From NCBI GenBank assembly GCA_026129525.1, contig JAHCHW010000006.1, positions 128,705 to 192,704 on the forward strand: DNA of 64,000 nucleotides, written 5' to 3'. This stretch comes from Chitinophagales bacterium. Lineage in GTDB: Bacteria; Bacteroidota; Bacteroidia; Chitinophagales; LD1. The notes beneath the pieces were generated by a model, which saw only the letters and a program-made list of their open reading frames with translations, did not search any database and was not told the origin of the DNA. The stretch's first letter is position 1. Every line of letters begins with the position of its first letter. Both the position numbers and the translations under genes were made by a program. Of this stretch, positions 44,774-53,994 are shown piece by piece.

Positions 44774-46246
44774 TTACTGCTTAACTATTTTACGCACCGA
44801 TTCTCCAACGCGCAAGAGGTAAACACCATCAGGTATTAAGGATAGATCCAACGCTACCGTTTTTTCATTTGCTTGTTGCGGAACAATTATTTCTCTGCCC
44901 GCTAAATCATGCAGTTTTACAGAGTAAGTTCCGGTATTCTCAAACACCACAAATGCGGTTTCCGAAGCCGGATTCGGGTAAACGGTAAAAGTGTTTGCAG
45001 GATTATCGCTCTCGGTAATACCTGAAGCAGCATCGGGGAAAAACTTGAGCGTAAAATTGCCGTAAATGCTGGCTGAACCCGAGCCATCTGTTTCTACATA
45101 GTTTTCACCAACTGCATAAAAAGTGTTGCTGCCTGCAGCTACGGTATATGTTCGTGAATGAGAGAATGAGTTGCTATTAATATCAGAATCGAATGCTTCT
45201 ACCGAAGAAGCTCCGTCATTAACTCCCCAATCGGCTATGTTGCTGGCAGCCAGAATAATACGGTCGCCTGCACTTGAAACGCAGTATCCATCAAATGTAA
45301 CTACTGCTTTACCGGCAGAAGGAGCATTAAAGTTAATAGTAGCCAGTGTTACAGGTGCACCTCTTAGGTTTGCGCTTTGCGAAACAACTTGATATTCCAC
45401 TTCGGCATTGCCGGCATCGGGGAAAAACTCAACGGTAAGATGCCCGTAAATAGATACGCTGCCGTTTCCATCAGTTTCTACAAAGTTTTGCGCTACGGCA
45501 AAAAAAGTATCGGCACCTGCTGTAACATTATAAACTCGGGTGTGCGAAAATGGGTTTCGGTTTTCATCGGTAGTGTAAGCTTCGCAAGTTACGTTACCGT
45601 CATTTACTCCCCAGTCAGCAATGTCGCTTGCTGCTAAAACAATTCTATCGCCAACATCTGAAATACAGAAGCCGTCAAAACGTACCACAGCCTTACCGGC
45701 TGAAGGGAAATTGGTTATTGCTTGCTTTACAACTACAGGTGCTCCTTCTACATTGCCCGAAAAAGTAATTGGCAGGCATTGCGCGAAAGCCGTACCTGCC
45801 GATGGGAAGAACTCTACGGTGAGATGACCATATACCGAGCCAATTCCGTTTCCGTCTGCTTCAACCGATGAATTAAAAGCCACTGCATAAAATGTATCAG
45901 CACCGGCAGAAATATTATAAGTCATAGTATGAGAAAAGGACTTACGATTTACATCGCTGCTTGGAACTTCGATAGAAACATGCCCTTCATTTACTCCCCA
46001 GTCACCGTTGTCGCTGGCGGCAAAAAGTACACGGTCGCCTACATCAATAACTGCAAAGCCATCAAATCTTACTACAACGGTGCCTGCACTTGGAGCATTA
46101 ATAGGTATTTGTCCTAGTTTTACAACGGCTGTTCTCAAATCAATACTGGTGGCTTGAATGTTCTGGCTCCAAACTAATGGTTGGGCATAGGTGCAAATTG
46201 CGCTTAAAATACCTATAAAAGCAATGAGTAATTTTTTCTTTTTCAT
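44774..46246 (-). CDS. Secreted triple-repeat protein with T9SS sorting domain
   Basis: A 490-residue protein started at ATG 46246, which gives the signal peptide (MKKKKLLIAFIGILSAICTYA). Three repeats of about 130 residues follow. Each has the pattern NAPSAG.AVV.FDG....DVGDR...AAS...DWGVN(E/D)G, then SFSHT..Y....GADTF(Y/F)AVA, VE.DG.GS.S(V/I)YG..TVEFFP. I do not recognise this module; the periodic Asp and Gly suggest a beta-sandwich that may bind metal. The last 75 residues are a T9SS domain (FTVYPNPASETAFVVFENTG, later SLIPDGVYLLRVGES). A TACTTTTG promoter element lies at 46270-46277. Confidence 0.82.
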   Translation of the reverse strand: MKKKKLLIAFIGILSAICTYAQPLVWSQNIQATSIDLRTAVVKLGQIPINAPSAGTVVVRFDGFAVIDVGDRVLFAASDNGDWGVNEGHVSIEVPSSDVNRKSFSHTMTYNISAGADTFYAVAFNSSVEADGNGIGSVYGHLTVEFFPSAGTAFAQCLPITFSGNVEGAPVVVKQAITNFPSAGKAVVRFDGFCISDVGDRIVLAASDIADWGVNDGNVTCEAYTTDENRNPFSHTRVYNVTAGADTFFAVAQNFVETDGNGSVSIYGHLTVEFFPDAGNAEVEYQVVSQSANLRGAPVTLATINFNAPSAGKAVVTFDGYCVSSAGDRIILAASNIADWGVNDGASSVEAFDSDINSNSFSHSRTYTVAAGSNTFYAVGENYVETDGSGSASIYGNFTLKFFPDAASGITESDNPANTFTVYPNPASETAFVVFENTGTYSVKLHDLAGREIIVPQQANEKTVALDLSLIPDGVYLLRVGESVRKIVKQ

Positions 46247-46269
46247 GGTGTTTGTTTTTTGGTTTATTA

Positions 46270-46277
46270 CAAAAGTA
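46270..46277 (-). promoter_or_regulatory. Putative -7 element (TACTTTTG)
   Basis: Exact TAnnTTTG match on the minus strand, 23 nt before the ATG of the triple-repeat protein. No convincing -33. Confidence 0.4.
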
Positions 46278-46423
46278 GTGAAGTCCATTATTTTATGCTG
46301 AAGTTTATTAGTTAGGACTGCTTTTTCATGTAAGGTGGGTTAAAAACAGTTTCTCTTGGTAACACGTTTAGCGAATCATGTTTCAGAACATGATAAAACC
46401 GGATTTAAAATAATGCAGATGCC

Positions 46424-47995
46424 TTATGCATTTCGGTATTCACTTGGTGACACCCGTGCGTTGCCTCCTACTTTTCCGTACACATCGCTGAAGGCTTTTT
46501 CGCAAAGCGGAAGCGATTGGCGAAGACAGTCGTAACTTTGATGCGAAAACATTTTCCGGAAATCGTTGCGGCTTAGAAGAGTTTTGGCATACAGCGCCTG
46601 ATAGCCCTTGTTGGCAATTACAAATTGTTCAAGATTATGCAGCGCTTCGTTGCCATTGAAGTTAGCCGCTTTGGGCGTTCCGTAAGCGCCAATGTCCACA
46701 AACAATTCATCGGCAGTGCCGTCAGGCTTTGTAAACGGTTTCACAAAGCCATTTTCGTTGGGATAAGCGTAAACGCTCATGGGGCAAACCCAGAGTGGAT
46801 ATAGCTTGTAATGCTCGTTAAAATACTGTAGCGATTTTTCGAGTAAGGAAACGGGCATTAGCATGTCCTGCACTACATGGTATTGTTCGCGCAAACGTTT
46901 GGTGGTTTCAGTTTCAAAATATTTCAGCAGTGAAATTTGCGGAGGTAATGCCCAGCCCAGCACTGCCCTGAACAAGGGGTGATTGCCAAAGGGAATAATT
47001 TCTTCCATTTCCCAAAACAAACTGCGTGTGTGCCGATGATAGTATTGACGCAGCGGGATGTATTCTATGCCCTCTTTATTCTGATGAAGATATGTTTCAA
47101 CGTGTTTGTAAAACCACGGCTTGTAAAAATTTCCGATACGGTTAACGATGCCGTGTTTGCCGGGAGCATCGGAAAAATTTCCGGTCATTAGCACCGCTTC
47201 GTGCAAACTATATTGCAGCAGTTCCACAAATTGGGCGTTTGTGTTTCGGCTTGCGGCTTCAAATTCTGCAACAATATTTTTTAGTCCGGAAAGCGGTTGG
47301 TAATGCAAGCGCACAAATTTTTTGCAGGGAATAATTTTTAATTCGGCTGCCACTAACAAGCCGAGTGTGCCGTGGCTCCATGGAATGTTGTAAAACAGGT
47401 CGGCATTTTTATGGGGCGAGCAATGGAGCAGTTTTCCTTCGGCAGTTACTACATCAAGCGATTGTACTGTGTATTGAAACAAACCGTATTTATGGCTGGA
47501 AGATTCTACCCCAAAGCCGTTAATTAACCCACCAACAGTTAATCCGTCTAACTCGGGCACAACAGGCAGTGTCCATCCTTTTTTATTGAGTGCCGCGGTA
47601 ATTTGCCCCATGTTTACCAAAGGCTCGGCTTTAATGGTTTGCTTTTCGAAATTGATTTCAATAATGTCGCGCATGTTCATTTCAATGGCGCGGTGAGTTT
47701 TTTTATAAGCCGGAACCAATTCGCTCATGGTAAACCAGCCCGAACGCGAAGTGGTAAGTTTTTGTGTGCTTCCGCTTTGTTTCCATTCATTAACCTGCGC
47801 TACTACTTTTTCAACCCTTTTGGCATGTTGCTGCGGTGCGGTATTGAGCCAAACTACCAACCTGTTGCGTAAGGAAAGATAACTGCCGTAAAGCACAGAT
47901 AATGGAAGAAGAAATACGGTGGCAAATAATCCGCGGTGATAGGTGAGGATGTATTCAAACAGCCCACGGGGTTTTGGTGTTGTTTGGTTTTGCAT
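46424..47995 (-). CDS. DHCR24-like (Delta24-sterol reductase) FAD-binding oxidoreductase
   Basis: A 523-residue flavoprotein that resembles eukaryotic DHCR24 (seladin-1) along its whole length, not just in the FAD domain. An N-terminal membrane helix (about 22-42, TVFLLPLSVLYGSYLSL) is followed by the PCMH FAD-binding domain with TVGGLINGFGVESSSHKYG (about 150-170), PWSHGTLGLLVAAELKIIP, then YIPLRQYYHRHTRSLFWEME, VVQDMLMPVSLLEKSL and FVDIGAYGTPK. In vertebrates this enzyme reduces the C24 double bond of sterols with NADPH. No squalene or sterol cyclase is in the window, so the substrate may be imported sterols, another isoprenoid, or products of genes elsewhere. Identity is from memory of the human sequence. 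Confidence 0.82.
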   Translation of the reverse strand: MQNQTTPKPRGLFEYILTYHRGLFATVFLLPLSVLYGSYLSLRNRLVVWLNTAPQQHAKRVEKVVAQVNEWKQSGSTQKLTTSRSGWFTMSELVPAYKKTHRAIEMNMRDIIEINFEKQTIKAEPLVNMGQITAALNKKGWTLPVVPELDGLTVGGLINGFGVESSSHKYGLFQYTVQSLDVVTAEGKLLHCSPHKNADLFYNIPWSHGTLGLLVAAELKIIPCKKFVRLHYQPLSGLKNIVAEFEAASRNTNAQFVELLQYSLHEAVLMTGNFSDAPGKHGIVNRIGNFYKPWFYKHVETYLHQNKEGIEYIPLRQYYHRHTRSLFWEMEEIIPFGNHPLFRAVLGWALPPQISLLKYFETETTKRLREQYHVVQDMLMPVSLLEKSLQYFNEHYKLYPLWVCPMSVYAYPNENGFVKPFTKPDGTADELFVDIGAYGTPKAANFNGNEALHNLEQFVIANKGYQALYAKTLLSRNDFRKMFSHQSYDCLRQSLPLCEKAFSDVYGKVGGNARVSPSEYRNA

Positions 47996-48045
47996 ACGAG
48001 CGAACCAAGATATAAAATGTAAAGAATTGCGGTAACTACGGTGTT

Positions 48046-48657
48046 TTACACAAACACTCCTGCGCCTTCGCGCACTAAGACCGGCTCGCTGCCGGTGTAG
48101 TCAATAATAGTGGAAGGAACATTACCGCCAATACCTCCGTCAATTACAATATCAACAAGGTTTTCGTATAGTTCGTAAATTTCCTGAGGGTCGGTAATGT
48201 ATTCTAAAATGGTATCGCGGTTCTTGATAGAAGCAGAGAGAATAGGCGCCCCCAGTTCGTCAACAATGGCACGGGCAATGGGATGGTCGGGCACGCGTAT
48301 GCCAATGGTTTTTTTGTTGTAGCCGTATATTTTGTTGAGGTTGTTGTTGCCGTTTAAGATAAAGGTGTAAGGTCCGGGCAGGCAGCGTTTCATTAGTTTA
48401 TAAACCGGAGTAGGAACATTGGTGGTAAAATCGGTAATGTGGCTTAGGTCGTAGCAGACAATCGAAAAGTTTGCTTTGTTGGGTTTAATATCCTTAAGGC
48501 GGCAAACTTTTTCGTAGGCTTCGCGGTGGGTAAGGTCGCAGCCGAGGGTGTAAACGGTATCGGTGGGGTAAATAATTACACCGCCTTTTTTTAAACAGTT
48601 TACTACCTGCCAGATAAGGCGGTCGTCAATATTGTCGGGATTGATACGGAGTAACAC
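48046..48657 (-). CDS. L-threonylcarbamoyladenylate synthase (Sua5/YciO/YrdC family)
   Basis: A 203-residue protein with the Sua5/YrdC fold. Typical motifs: GGVIIYPTDTVYTLGCDLTH near residue 30, RLKDIKPNKANFSIVCYD, PGPYTFILNGNN and RVPDHPIARAIVDELGAPIL. It makes the threonylcarbamoyl-AMP used for t6A37 in ANN-reading tRNAs. The rather short linker form (YciO-like) leaves open a paralogous role. It starts 3 bp before the stop of the thioesterase gene, so the two are co-transcribed. Confidence 0.88.
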   Translation of the reverse strand: MLLRINPDNIDDRLIWQVVNCLKKGGVIIYPTDTVYTLGCDLTHREAYEKVCRLKDIKPNKANFSIVCYDLSHITDFTTNVPTPVYKLMKRCLPGPYTFILNGNNNLNKIYGYNKKTIGIRVPDHPIARAIVDELGAPILSASIKNRDTILEYITDPQEIYELYENLVDIVIDGGIGGNVPSTIIDYTGSEPVLVREGAGVFV

Positions 48658-48660
48658 GGG

Positions 48661-49119
48661 TTAAATTTCTAAAGGTTCGTAGCTTTTTAAACGTTCGCGA
48701 AGATAATGGGGCATTACCACACTTTTATTGGTTTTGTAGTCGAACAGTACCATGGTGGTGTAGCCTTTTGTGGTAAGTTCTTCTACACCATTTACTATGC
48801 TTGTTATCATGTATTGTGTTTCGAAACTTTTGCTGCCGAGGCGGCTGGTGCGAACAAACACATAAGTAGGATTGGGAAACACAACGGGTTTGAGGTAATC
48901 AACATGAGCATTGGCGAGAATGGCGCCAATTTCGTTCCAGTTCCATTGGCAGGCTTCGTGAAAGTAATAGACGCGCGCTTGCTCAAAATAGGTGAGGTAA
49001 ACGGCATTGTTTACGTGCCGCATTTCGTCCATGTCGCTCCAGCGTATGTCTAACTTCATGCTAAAGCGGAATTTCTTTTTTTCTTCTTGTAAGGAAAGTA
49101 CTTGTGGTTTATCGTTCAT
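48661..49119 (-). CDS. Acyl-CoA thioesterase, hot-dog fold (4HBT family)
   Basis: A 152-residue protein. ATG 49119 (MNDKPQ) is preferred; the longer frame runs into the terminator of the next gene. It has the family core RWSDMDEMRHVNNAVYLTYFEQARVYYF at about residues 22-50, with the catalytic Asp in WSDMD. FVRTSRLGSKSF and VMPHYLRERL follow. It hydrolyses acyl-CoA thioesters in the cytoplasm; chain length preference unknown. First gene of a two-gene unit with the Sua5-like gene. Confidence 0.87.
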   Translation of the reverse strand: MNDKPQVLSLQEEKKKFRFSMKLDIRWSDMDEMRHVNNAVYLTYFEQARVYYFHEACQWNWNEIGAILANAHVDYLKPVVFPNPTYVFVRTSRLGSKSFETQYMITSIVNGVEELTTKGYTTMVLFDYKTNKSVVMPHYLRERLKSYEPLEI

Positions 49120-49171
49120 AAGCGGGGGCGAAAATAAGGGGAAATTTATGCGGGGCAACAGTATTTCGGAG

Positions 49172-49216
49172 GACAAAAAAAAGAGGCTGCGCTCCATTTT
49201 GACACAGCCTCTTTTA
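49172..49216 (-). terminator. Rho-independent terminator of the PPC-domain protein gene
   Basis: Read on the minus strand, AAAAGAGGCTG pairs with CAGCCTCTTTT around an 11-14 nt loop, followed by a T tract. It lies 20 bp after the stop at 49237. Confidence 0.85.
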
Positions 49217-49236
49217 GGTTTTGCGGTTTCAATTGA

Positions 49237-49932
49237 TTAGTTCGACATCAATACGTAGTTGTTGTAAACGCTGCCATAGTTTTTAACCACAATTTTGAAA
49301 CTGCCTTGCCATTTTGGTGTCCATGAAACATAGCAGTTGTCGCCACTGCGGGTGTCGGAGCCGATGAAGTTTCCGTTTTCATCGTACACATAAAGGTCGA
49401 GGTCGGTATCGCCATCGCCTATTACGGCTACTTCGGCAAGTTCACCGGCTTTAAACAACAGGTAATCGGTATAAGTGCTGTTGCCATATACTTTTCTGGT
49501 GGCATAGGCGGGCCCGTACACTCTTCCGCGGCTGGAGGTAGAAGTTGTTTTTTCTACATCAGTAATAAGCGTAAGAATGGTTTGGTTGCCTTTTGCAAGG
49601 TCTTTGGCATCTTTGAGAAGTGTAGCGGCATCTAACTGCGGAGAGCCTTTATCTTTTTTGTCCTCCACTTTTCCGGGATTCACACTTGGCTCTTGTTTTT
49701 CGGTTTTTATTGGACGCGCAGGGTAGTCGGCCACAATTTTGGCTGCGGTAAGGAGTAATACCGGATCTTTTTTGCTGTAGCCGAGGGTTGAAATTTTTGC
49801 GGCAAGCTCAAAGTTTTCCAAATCGCCCGATGGCTCATCGGCCTTCTTTTCGTTGCTTTGGGCATTAACGGTAAACGAAAACAGCATAAATGCTGCGCTT
49901 GTCAAAACTGACGTAAACTTGTTTGGTGTCAT
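49237..49932 (-). CDS. Secreted protein with pre-peptidase C-terminal-like (PPC) domain
   Basis: A 231-residue protein with a signal peptide (about 1-24, ending VNAQ), a charged lysine/glutamate-rich middle (PIKTEKQEPSVNPGKVEDKK) that is probably disordered, and a C-terminal domain with GDGDTDLDLYVYDENGNFIG and GSFKIVVKNYG, the pattern of calcium-stabilised PPC beta-sandwich domains. No T9SS tail, so it stays periplasmic or is secreted another way. Function unknown. Confidence 0.78.
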   Translation of the reverse strand: MTPNKFTSVLTSAAFMLFSFTVNAQSNEKKADEPSGDLENFELAAKISTLGYSKKDPVLLLTAAKIVADYPARPIKTEKQEPSVNPGKVEDKKDKGSPQLDAATLLKDAKDLAKGNQTILTLITDVEKTTSTSSRGRVYGPAYATRKVYGNSTYTDYLLFKAGELAEVAVIGDGDTDLDLYVYDENGNFIGSDTRSGDNCYVSWTPKWQGSFKIVVKNYGSVYNNYVLMSN

Positions 49933-50200
49933 TGTTTTTGATTTTTAGTTAAGGAATAATGTAAATTTCTGAAAAGAGATTACAAGCGGAAATTGTTCCA
50001 TAATTTTTTTTCACGTATTTGTACATTTAACACTTCTATAACACTTTAGGTAGAAAAAGAGTAGCGGTTTTGGCTACAGGATTGAATTATATACTACTAA
50101 AATGCCAACTGATGCGATTGATGGAAACAAGAAAGGGCTTGGCAGTATTGTGTTGTACGTGGGAGGAGATGTGTTGAGATGAAGATTGCCGATGAACGGT

Positions 50201-51145
50201 TTAGCCGGGTACGGGTTGCAGGCTGATGTGGAGGATGCTCCAGATGCCGGTGAGGATTTCGAATTGGATGGTTTGTGTAACGAAGCCGGGTGCGGAGAAT
50301 TGCAGGGTGTAGTTGCCTGCGGCTATGCCTGAAAGGTTGTATTTGCCAAGGGGGTCGGAAATTGTTGCATGGGTTGTGTTGAGCAGTTGCACGGTAACGT
50401 TTGGAACAGGCTGATTGTTGTTGTTGTTAGAGACTGTGCCGTGTATGCCTGCCGAGCCTGCTCCGCGGGTTTGATAGAGGACTTTATTCCAAATGAATTG
50501 CTGCCTGATTGCCGGGGAGTGCCTGAAGAGGCGTTGCCCATCTTTACACAAACGGATGATTTTGCGATACAAACTATTGGCGGCATCGAGTTTTTGGCGG
50601 GCGGTGATGGTGGTGGTTTTGCGGGTATCGAGAAATTGTGCGTGGAGTGACTGAAATAGTACCAGTTGATTGTTGAACTGAGCAGGAAAGACAGGCGGCA
50701 TGTTATCGTTAAGCGTAAGTGCTGCAAGGTTATCAGCCATAAACCGATTGCCGGAGTTCATGAGGGTGATGATGCTTTCCCAATCGGAGTTGGCGGCTTT
50801 GGAGTAGATTGTTAGCCCGGCTGCTTTGAGTGCAGGGCGAAGTTGTTGGCTGCTGAATGCGTTTGCATCGGAGATATATGACTTGAGGTGTTGCCAATAA
50901 GTAAGACAGGTTTTTGCTTGTTCGATGAGTTGCAGGCGCTGGGAGCGGATTAGCGATTTGCGAAGACTTTGCGGAGGAATGGATTCGGTAGCGGTTACTT
51001 CGTTGAGTAACTGGTTGAAGTAGGTAAGGTTGTATTTGGGTTTGAGTGCGGTGAAGTGGACTACATGACGCATAGCAGCGCGAATAACCATGCCGGAGGC
51101 GCTGTAGAGGTCGGGAAAGGAGCATTTGAACCTGTTGGTTTCCAT
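50201..51145 (-). CDS. Protein with helical N-terminal region and carboxypeptidase-regulatory-like C-terminal domain
   Basis: A 314-residue protein without a recognisable signal peptide. Residues about 1-220 are helical and unassigned (QLLNEVTATESIPPQSLRKS, LRPALKAAGLTIYSKAANSD). Residues about 230-312 are a CarboxypepD_reg-like Ig fold (GIHGTVSNNNNNQPVPNVTV, then GKYNLSGIAAGNYTLQFSAP). The latter is normally extracellular, so either an unusual export route or a cytoplasmic use is implied. I do not recognise the N-terminal region. Single gene in a sparsely coding region. Confidence 0.68.
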   Translation of the reverse strand: METNRFKCSFPDLYSASGMVIRAAMRHVVHFTALKPKYNLTYFNQLLNEVTATESIPPQSLRKSLIRSQRLQLIEQAKTCLTYWQHLKSYISDANAFSSQQLRPALKAAGLTIYSKAANSDWESIITLMNSGNRFMADNLAALTLNDNMPPVFPAQFNNQLVLFQSLHAQFLDTRKTTTITARQKLDAANSLYRKIIRLCKDGQRLFRHSPAIRQQFIWNKVLYQTRGAGSAGIHGTVSNNNNNQPVPNVTVQLLNTTHATISDPLGKYNLSGIAAGNYTLQFSAPGFVTQTIQFEILTGIWSILHISLQPVPG

Positions 51146-51703
51146 AGAATATAGTTTTGCAGGTGAAGCCTGAAGGAGAACTGCTGCATGGTTGACGCGG
51201 TTTGTTTAGTAGTTTTTATGTATTTGATGTACCGGATGAACGAAAGGTTTATACGGTTAGTATGCGGCTTAGTATTTTTTGACAGTAGTATGACAATTGG
51301 GGAGAGTTGGGCATTACGCGTTTGAAGTTTATGGCTTGTTATTGGGTGTTTGTTGTTATGAGTAAGTAGTGAGTGTTTATAAACGCGGAGTAGCTTAAAA
51401 AATGGTTTTAGTTGGTTGATATGATAAAACAGTGCAGGTTATTGGTAAAGAAGTGAATAGCAATTGATGTGCAGTGAAAGAGATTGGTTATGCCGCAGTA
51501 TGAGATTGTTGAGGGGTAGTTATTTATGTGTTTGAAGTAAGCAGTTATATGAAGGCGCGAGTAGAATATGGTTAGTTAGCCGGTGATGCAATTAGCGGAT
51601 GTGCCGGTATGATTAAGTGATGCGTACAGGGAGGGTTTGTTGCAGTTTTGTTGTTTTGAAACAATGGAGCCAACAACTGAAGGCTGTGAAGAATGGGGCT
51701 GTT
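51146..51703. other. Non-coding gap, no supported gene
   Basis: No conserved reading frame, signal peptide or RNA gene seen. The sequence is G-rich on the plus strand and leads into the direct repeats at 51704 and 51834. Confidence 0.55.
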
Positions 51704-51755
51704 GTCAGATTATTCTGTTTGATTTTTAGTGGAAATCTTCCTCGCAATGACGGGC
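51704..51755. repeat. 52-bp direct repeat, copy 1
   Basis: Nearly identical to 51834-51885 (three mismatches). It contains TGCAATGACGGGC-type sequence whose complement, GTCATTGCGAGGAA, resembles dispersed intergenic repeats of many bacteria. Confidence 0.85.
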
Positions 51756-51833
51756 TGAGCAGGAGTGTTCTTGCTCATATAAAGTTCAGGAGATTGTTTC
51801 AGCATGTATCTGTTGTATAGATAAGATTGCCGC

Positions 51834-51885
51834 GTCAGCTTATTCTGTTTGATTTTTAATGGAAATCTTCCTTGCAATGACGGGC
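51834..51885. repeat. 52-bp direct repeat, copy 2
   Basis: Second copy, 130 bp after the first, same orientation. Confidence 0.85.
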
Positions 51886-52022
51886 AAGGTAGGAGTGGTA
51901 AACTTGATATGGGCACAAGATCCCTTTGCTATAACCTGCACTGGATTGTTGCGCCAGTTGGGGCACACTATGGCAGGTTCCTCTGCGAGAGAAGCTGCCG
52001 GGGCAGAACCGTCAACTGTCAA

Positions 52023-53951
52023 CTACTTGTATTCTGCCACCTCCTCCAACACTTGCGCTACAAAGTCGCCCAGTGGTTTTACGCCCTGGTCGCCCTGGCC
52101 TTGCCTGCGGATGGCTACGGTGCGGTCGGCTGCTTCTTTTTCGCCTACCACTAACATGTAAGGCACTTTACGCAACTCGGTGTCGCGTATTTTTTTGCCG
52201 ATTTTTTCGGGGCGCTCATCTAAGGTTGCTTCTAAGCCGTTTTTGCGGAGTTCGGTTTGCACTTGTTTGGCGTAGTCTAGATACTTATCGCTAATAGGCA
52301 ACACGGCTACCTGCTCGGGCGCTAACCACACGGGGAACTTGCCCGCGTAGTGCTCTAACAAAAAGCCGATAAAGCGCTCGTGCGTGCTCAATGGCGCGCG
52401 GTGGATAATAATGGGGCGTTCTTTTTGGTTGTTTTCGTTGGTAAACGAAAGGTCGAAACGCTCGGCTTGTGCAAAGTCAACCTGATTGGTGGCAATGGTA
52501 AACTCGCGCCCGATGGCGCTCCAGATTTGTATGTCAATTTTTGGTCCGTAAAAAGCGGCTTCATCGGCTACTTCCACAAAGGGCAAGCCTGACTTTACGA
52601 GCACCTTGCGAACCATGTCTTCGGTTTGTTGCCACATTTCGGGGTTGTTGATGTACTTCTGCCCCAGCTTTTCGGGGGCGTGAGTGCTAAAGCGCATTTG
52701 GTATTTATCAATACCGAAAATGTTGAAGTACTTTACATAGAGGTCGTTCACTTTCATAAACTCCTCTTCGAACTGTTCGGTGGTGCAATAGATGTGTGCA
52801 TCGTTCATTTGCAGTGAGCGCACGCGCATAAGCCCGAACAACTCCCCGCTTTGCTCGTAGCGGTAGCAGGTGCCGTATTCGGCAAAGCGCTGCGGCATAT
52901 CGCGGTAGCTTTTTGGCGTTGCCCCGAAAATTTTGTGGTGGTGCGGGCAGTTCATTGCCTTGAGGTAATACTTGCTGCCTTCCATTTCCATAGGCGGAAA
53001 CATGCTGTCGGCATAGTACGGCAGGTGTCCGCTACGCACATACAGCGCATCTTTAGCAATGTGCGGACTTTTTACCCGCACGTAGCCTTGTTCCTGTTCG
53101 TTCTTTTTGGCGAGGGCTTCCAGCTTTTCAATAAGCGCAGCACCCTTGGGCAACCACAAAGGCAAGCCGGGCCCCACTTCATCATCGAAAGTGAAAATTT
53201 CTAAGTCTTTACCGAGCGTGCGGTGGTCGCGCTTTTTTCTTTCTTCCAGCAATGCCAAGTACTCATCCAGCATTTGTGCCTTCGGGAAGGTGATGCCGTA
53301 AATGCGCGTAAGCTGTTTGTTTTTTTCATCGCCCCGCCAGTAAGCGCCTGCAATGCTCAACAGTTTTATGCTCTTGATGTACGAAGTAGATGGAATGTGC
53401 GGACCGCGGCAGAGGTCGGTAAAATTGCCCTGTTGGTAGAAGGTAATTTCGCCATCGGTTAAATCTTGCAGCAGTTCAATTTTATAAGGGTCGTTCTTTT
53501 CGGTAAAGTATTTAATGGCATCGGCTTTACTCACTTCGCTGCGGATGTATTTGCTGTCCTTGCCCGCCAGTTCTTTCATTTTAGCTTCAAGCGTGCGGAG
53601 TTCCTCTTCGGTCAGCTTGCGCCCGCCCAAATCAATGTCATAATAAAAACCTTCTTCGATAGGCGGACCGATACCGAATTTTACATCGGGGAACGTAGCT
53701 TCGAGCGCCTCTGCCATTAAGTGTGCGCTGCTGTGCCAAAAAGTTTTTTTGCCCCATTCGTCTTCCCATTTCAAAAGTTTAAGCGAAGAATCTTTAGTGA
53801 TAGGGCGGGTTAGGTCCCACACCTCCCCGTTTACTTCGGCACTCAATACATTTTTAGCCAGCCCCGGGCTTATGCTCATGGCAACATCGTAAGCACTAAC
53901 ACCTTCGTTGTATTCGCGAACGCTTCCATCGGGCAGTGTAATCTTTATCAT
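52023..53951 (-). CDS. thrS: Threonyl-tRNA synthetase
   Basis: A 642-residue class II synthetase that charges tRNA-Thr. An N-terminal TGS domain (MIKITLPDGSVREYNEG) and the editing domain (about 65-230, HSSAHLMAEALEATFP) precede the catalytic core (about 240-530), with zinc-binding CPHHHKIF and motif 3 region RPIIIHRAPLSTHERFIGFL. The anticodon-binding domain ends it (VAVLPISDKYLDYAKQVQ). Length is standard. Divergent from holA; TATATTCG at 53995-54002 is a likely -7 element. Confidence 0.97.
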   Translation of the reverse strand: MIKITLPDGSVREYNEGVSAYDVAMSISPGLAKNVLSAEVNGEVWDLTRPITKDSSLKLLKWEDEWGKKTFWHSSAHLMAEALEATFPDVKFGIGPPIEEGFYYDIDLGGRKLTEEELRTLEAKMKELAGKDSKYIRSEVSKADAIKYFTEKNDPYKIELLQDLTDGEITFYQQGNFTDLCRGPHIPSTSYIKSIKLLSIAGAYWRGDEKNKQLTRIYGITFPKAQMLDEYLALLEERKKRDHRTLGKDLEIFTFDDEVGPGLPLWLPKGAALIEKLEALAKKNEQEQGYVRVKSPHIAKDALYVRSGHLPYYADSMFPPMEMEGSKYYLKAMNCPHHHKIFGATPKSYRDMPQRFAEYGTCYRYEQSGELFGLMRVRSLQMNDAHIYCTTEQFEEEFMKVNDLYVKYFNIFGIDKYQMRFSTHAPEKLGQKYINNPEMWQQTEDMVRKVLVKSGLPFVEVADEAAFYGPKIDIQIWSAIGREFTIATNQVDFAQAERFDLSFTNENNQKERPIIIHRAPLSTHERFIGFLLEHYAGKFPVWLAPEQVAVLPISDKYLDYAKQVQTELRKNGLEATLDERPEKIGKKIRDTELRKVPYMLVVGEKEAADRTVAIRRQGQGDQGVKPLGDFVAQVLEEVAEYK

Positions 53952-53994
53952 TTTATGACTGAAAATTGAAGATTGAAAAATAAAATACAGGGGG

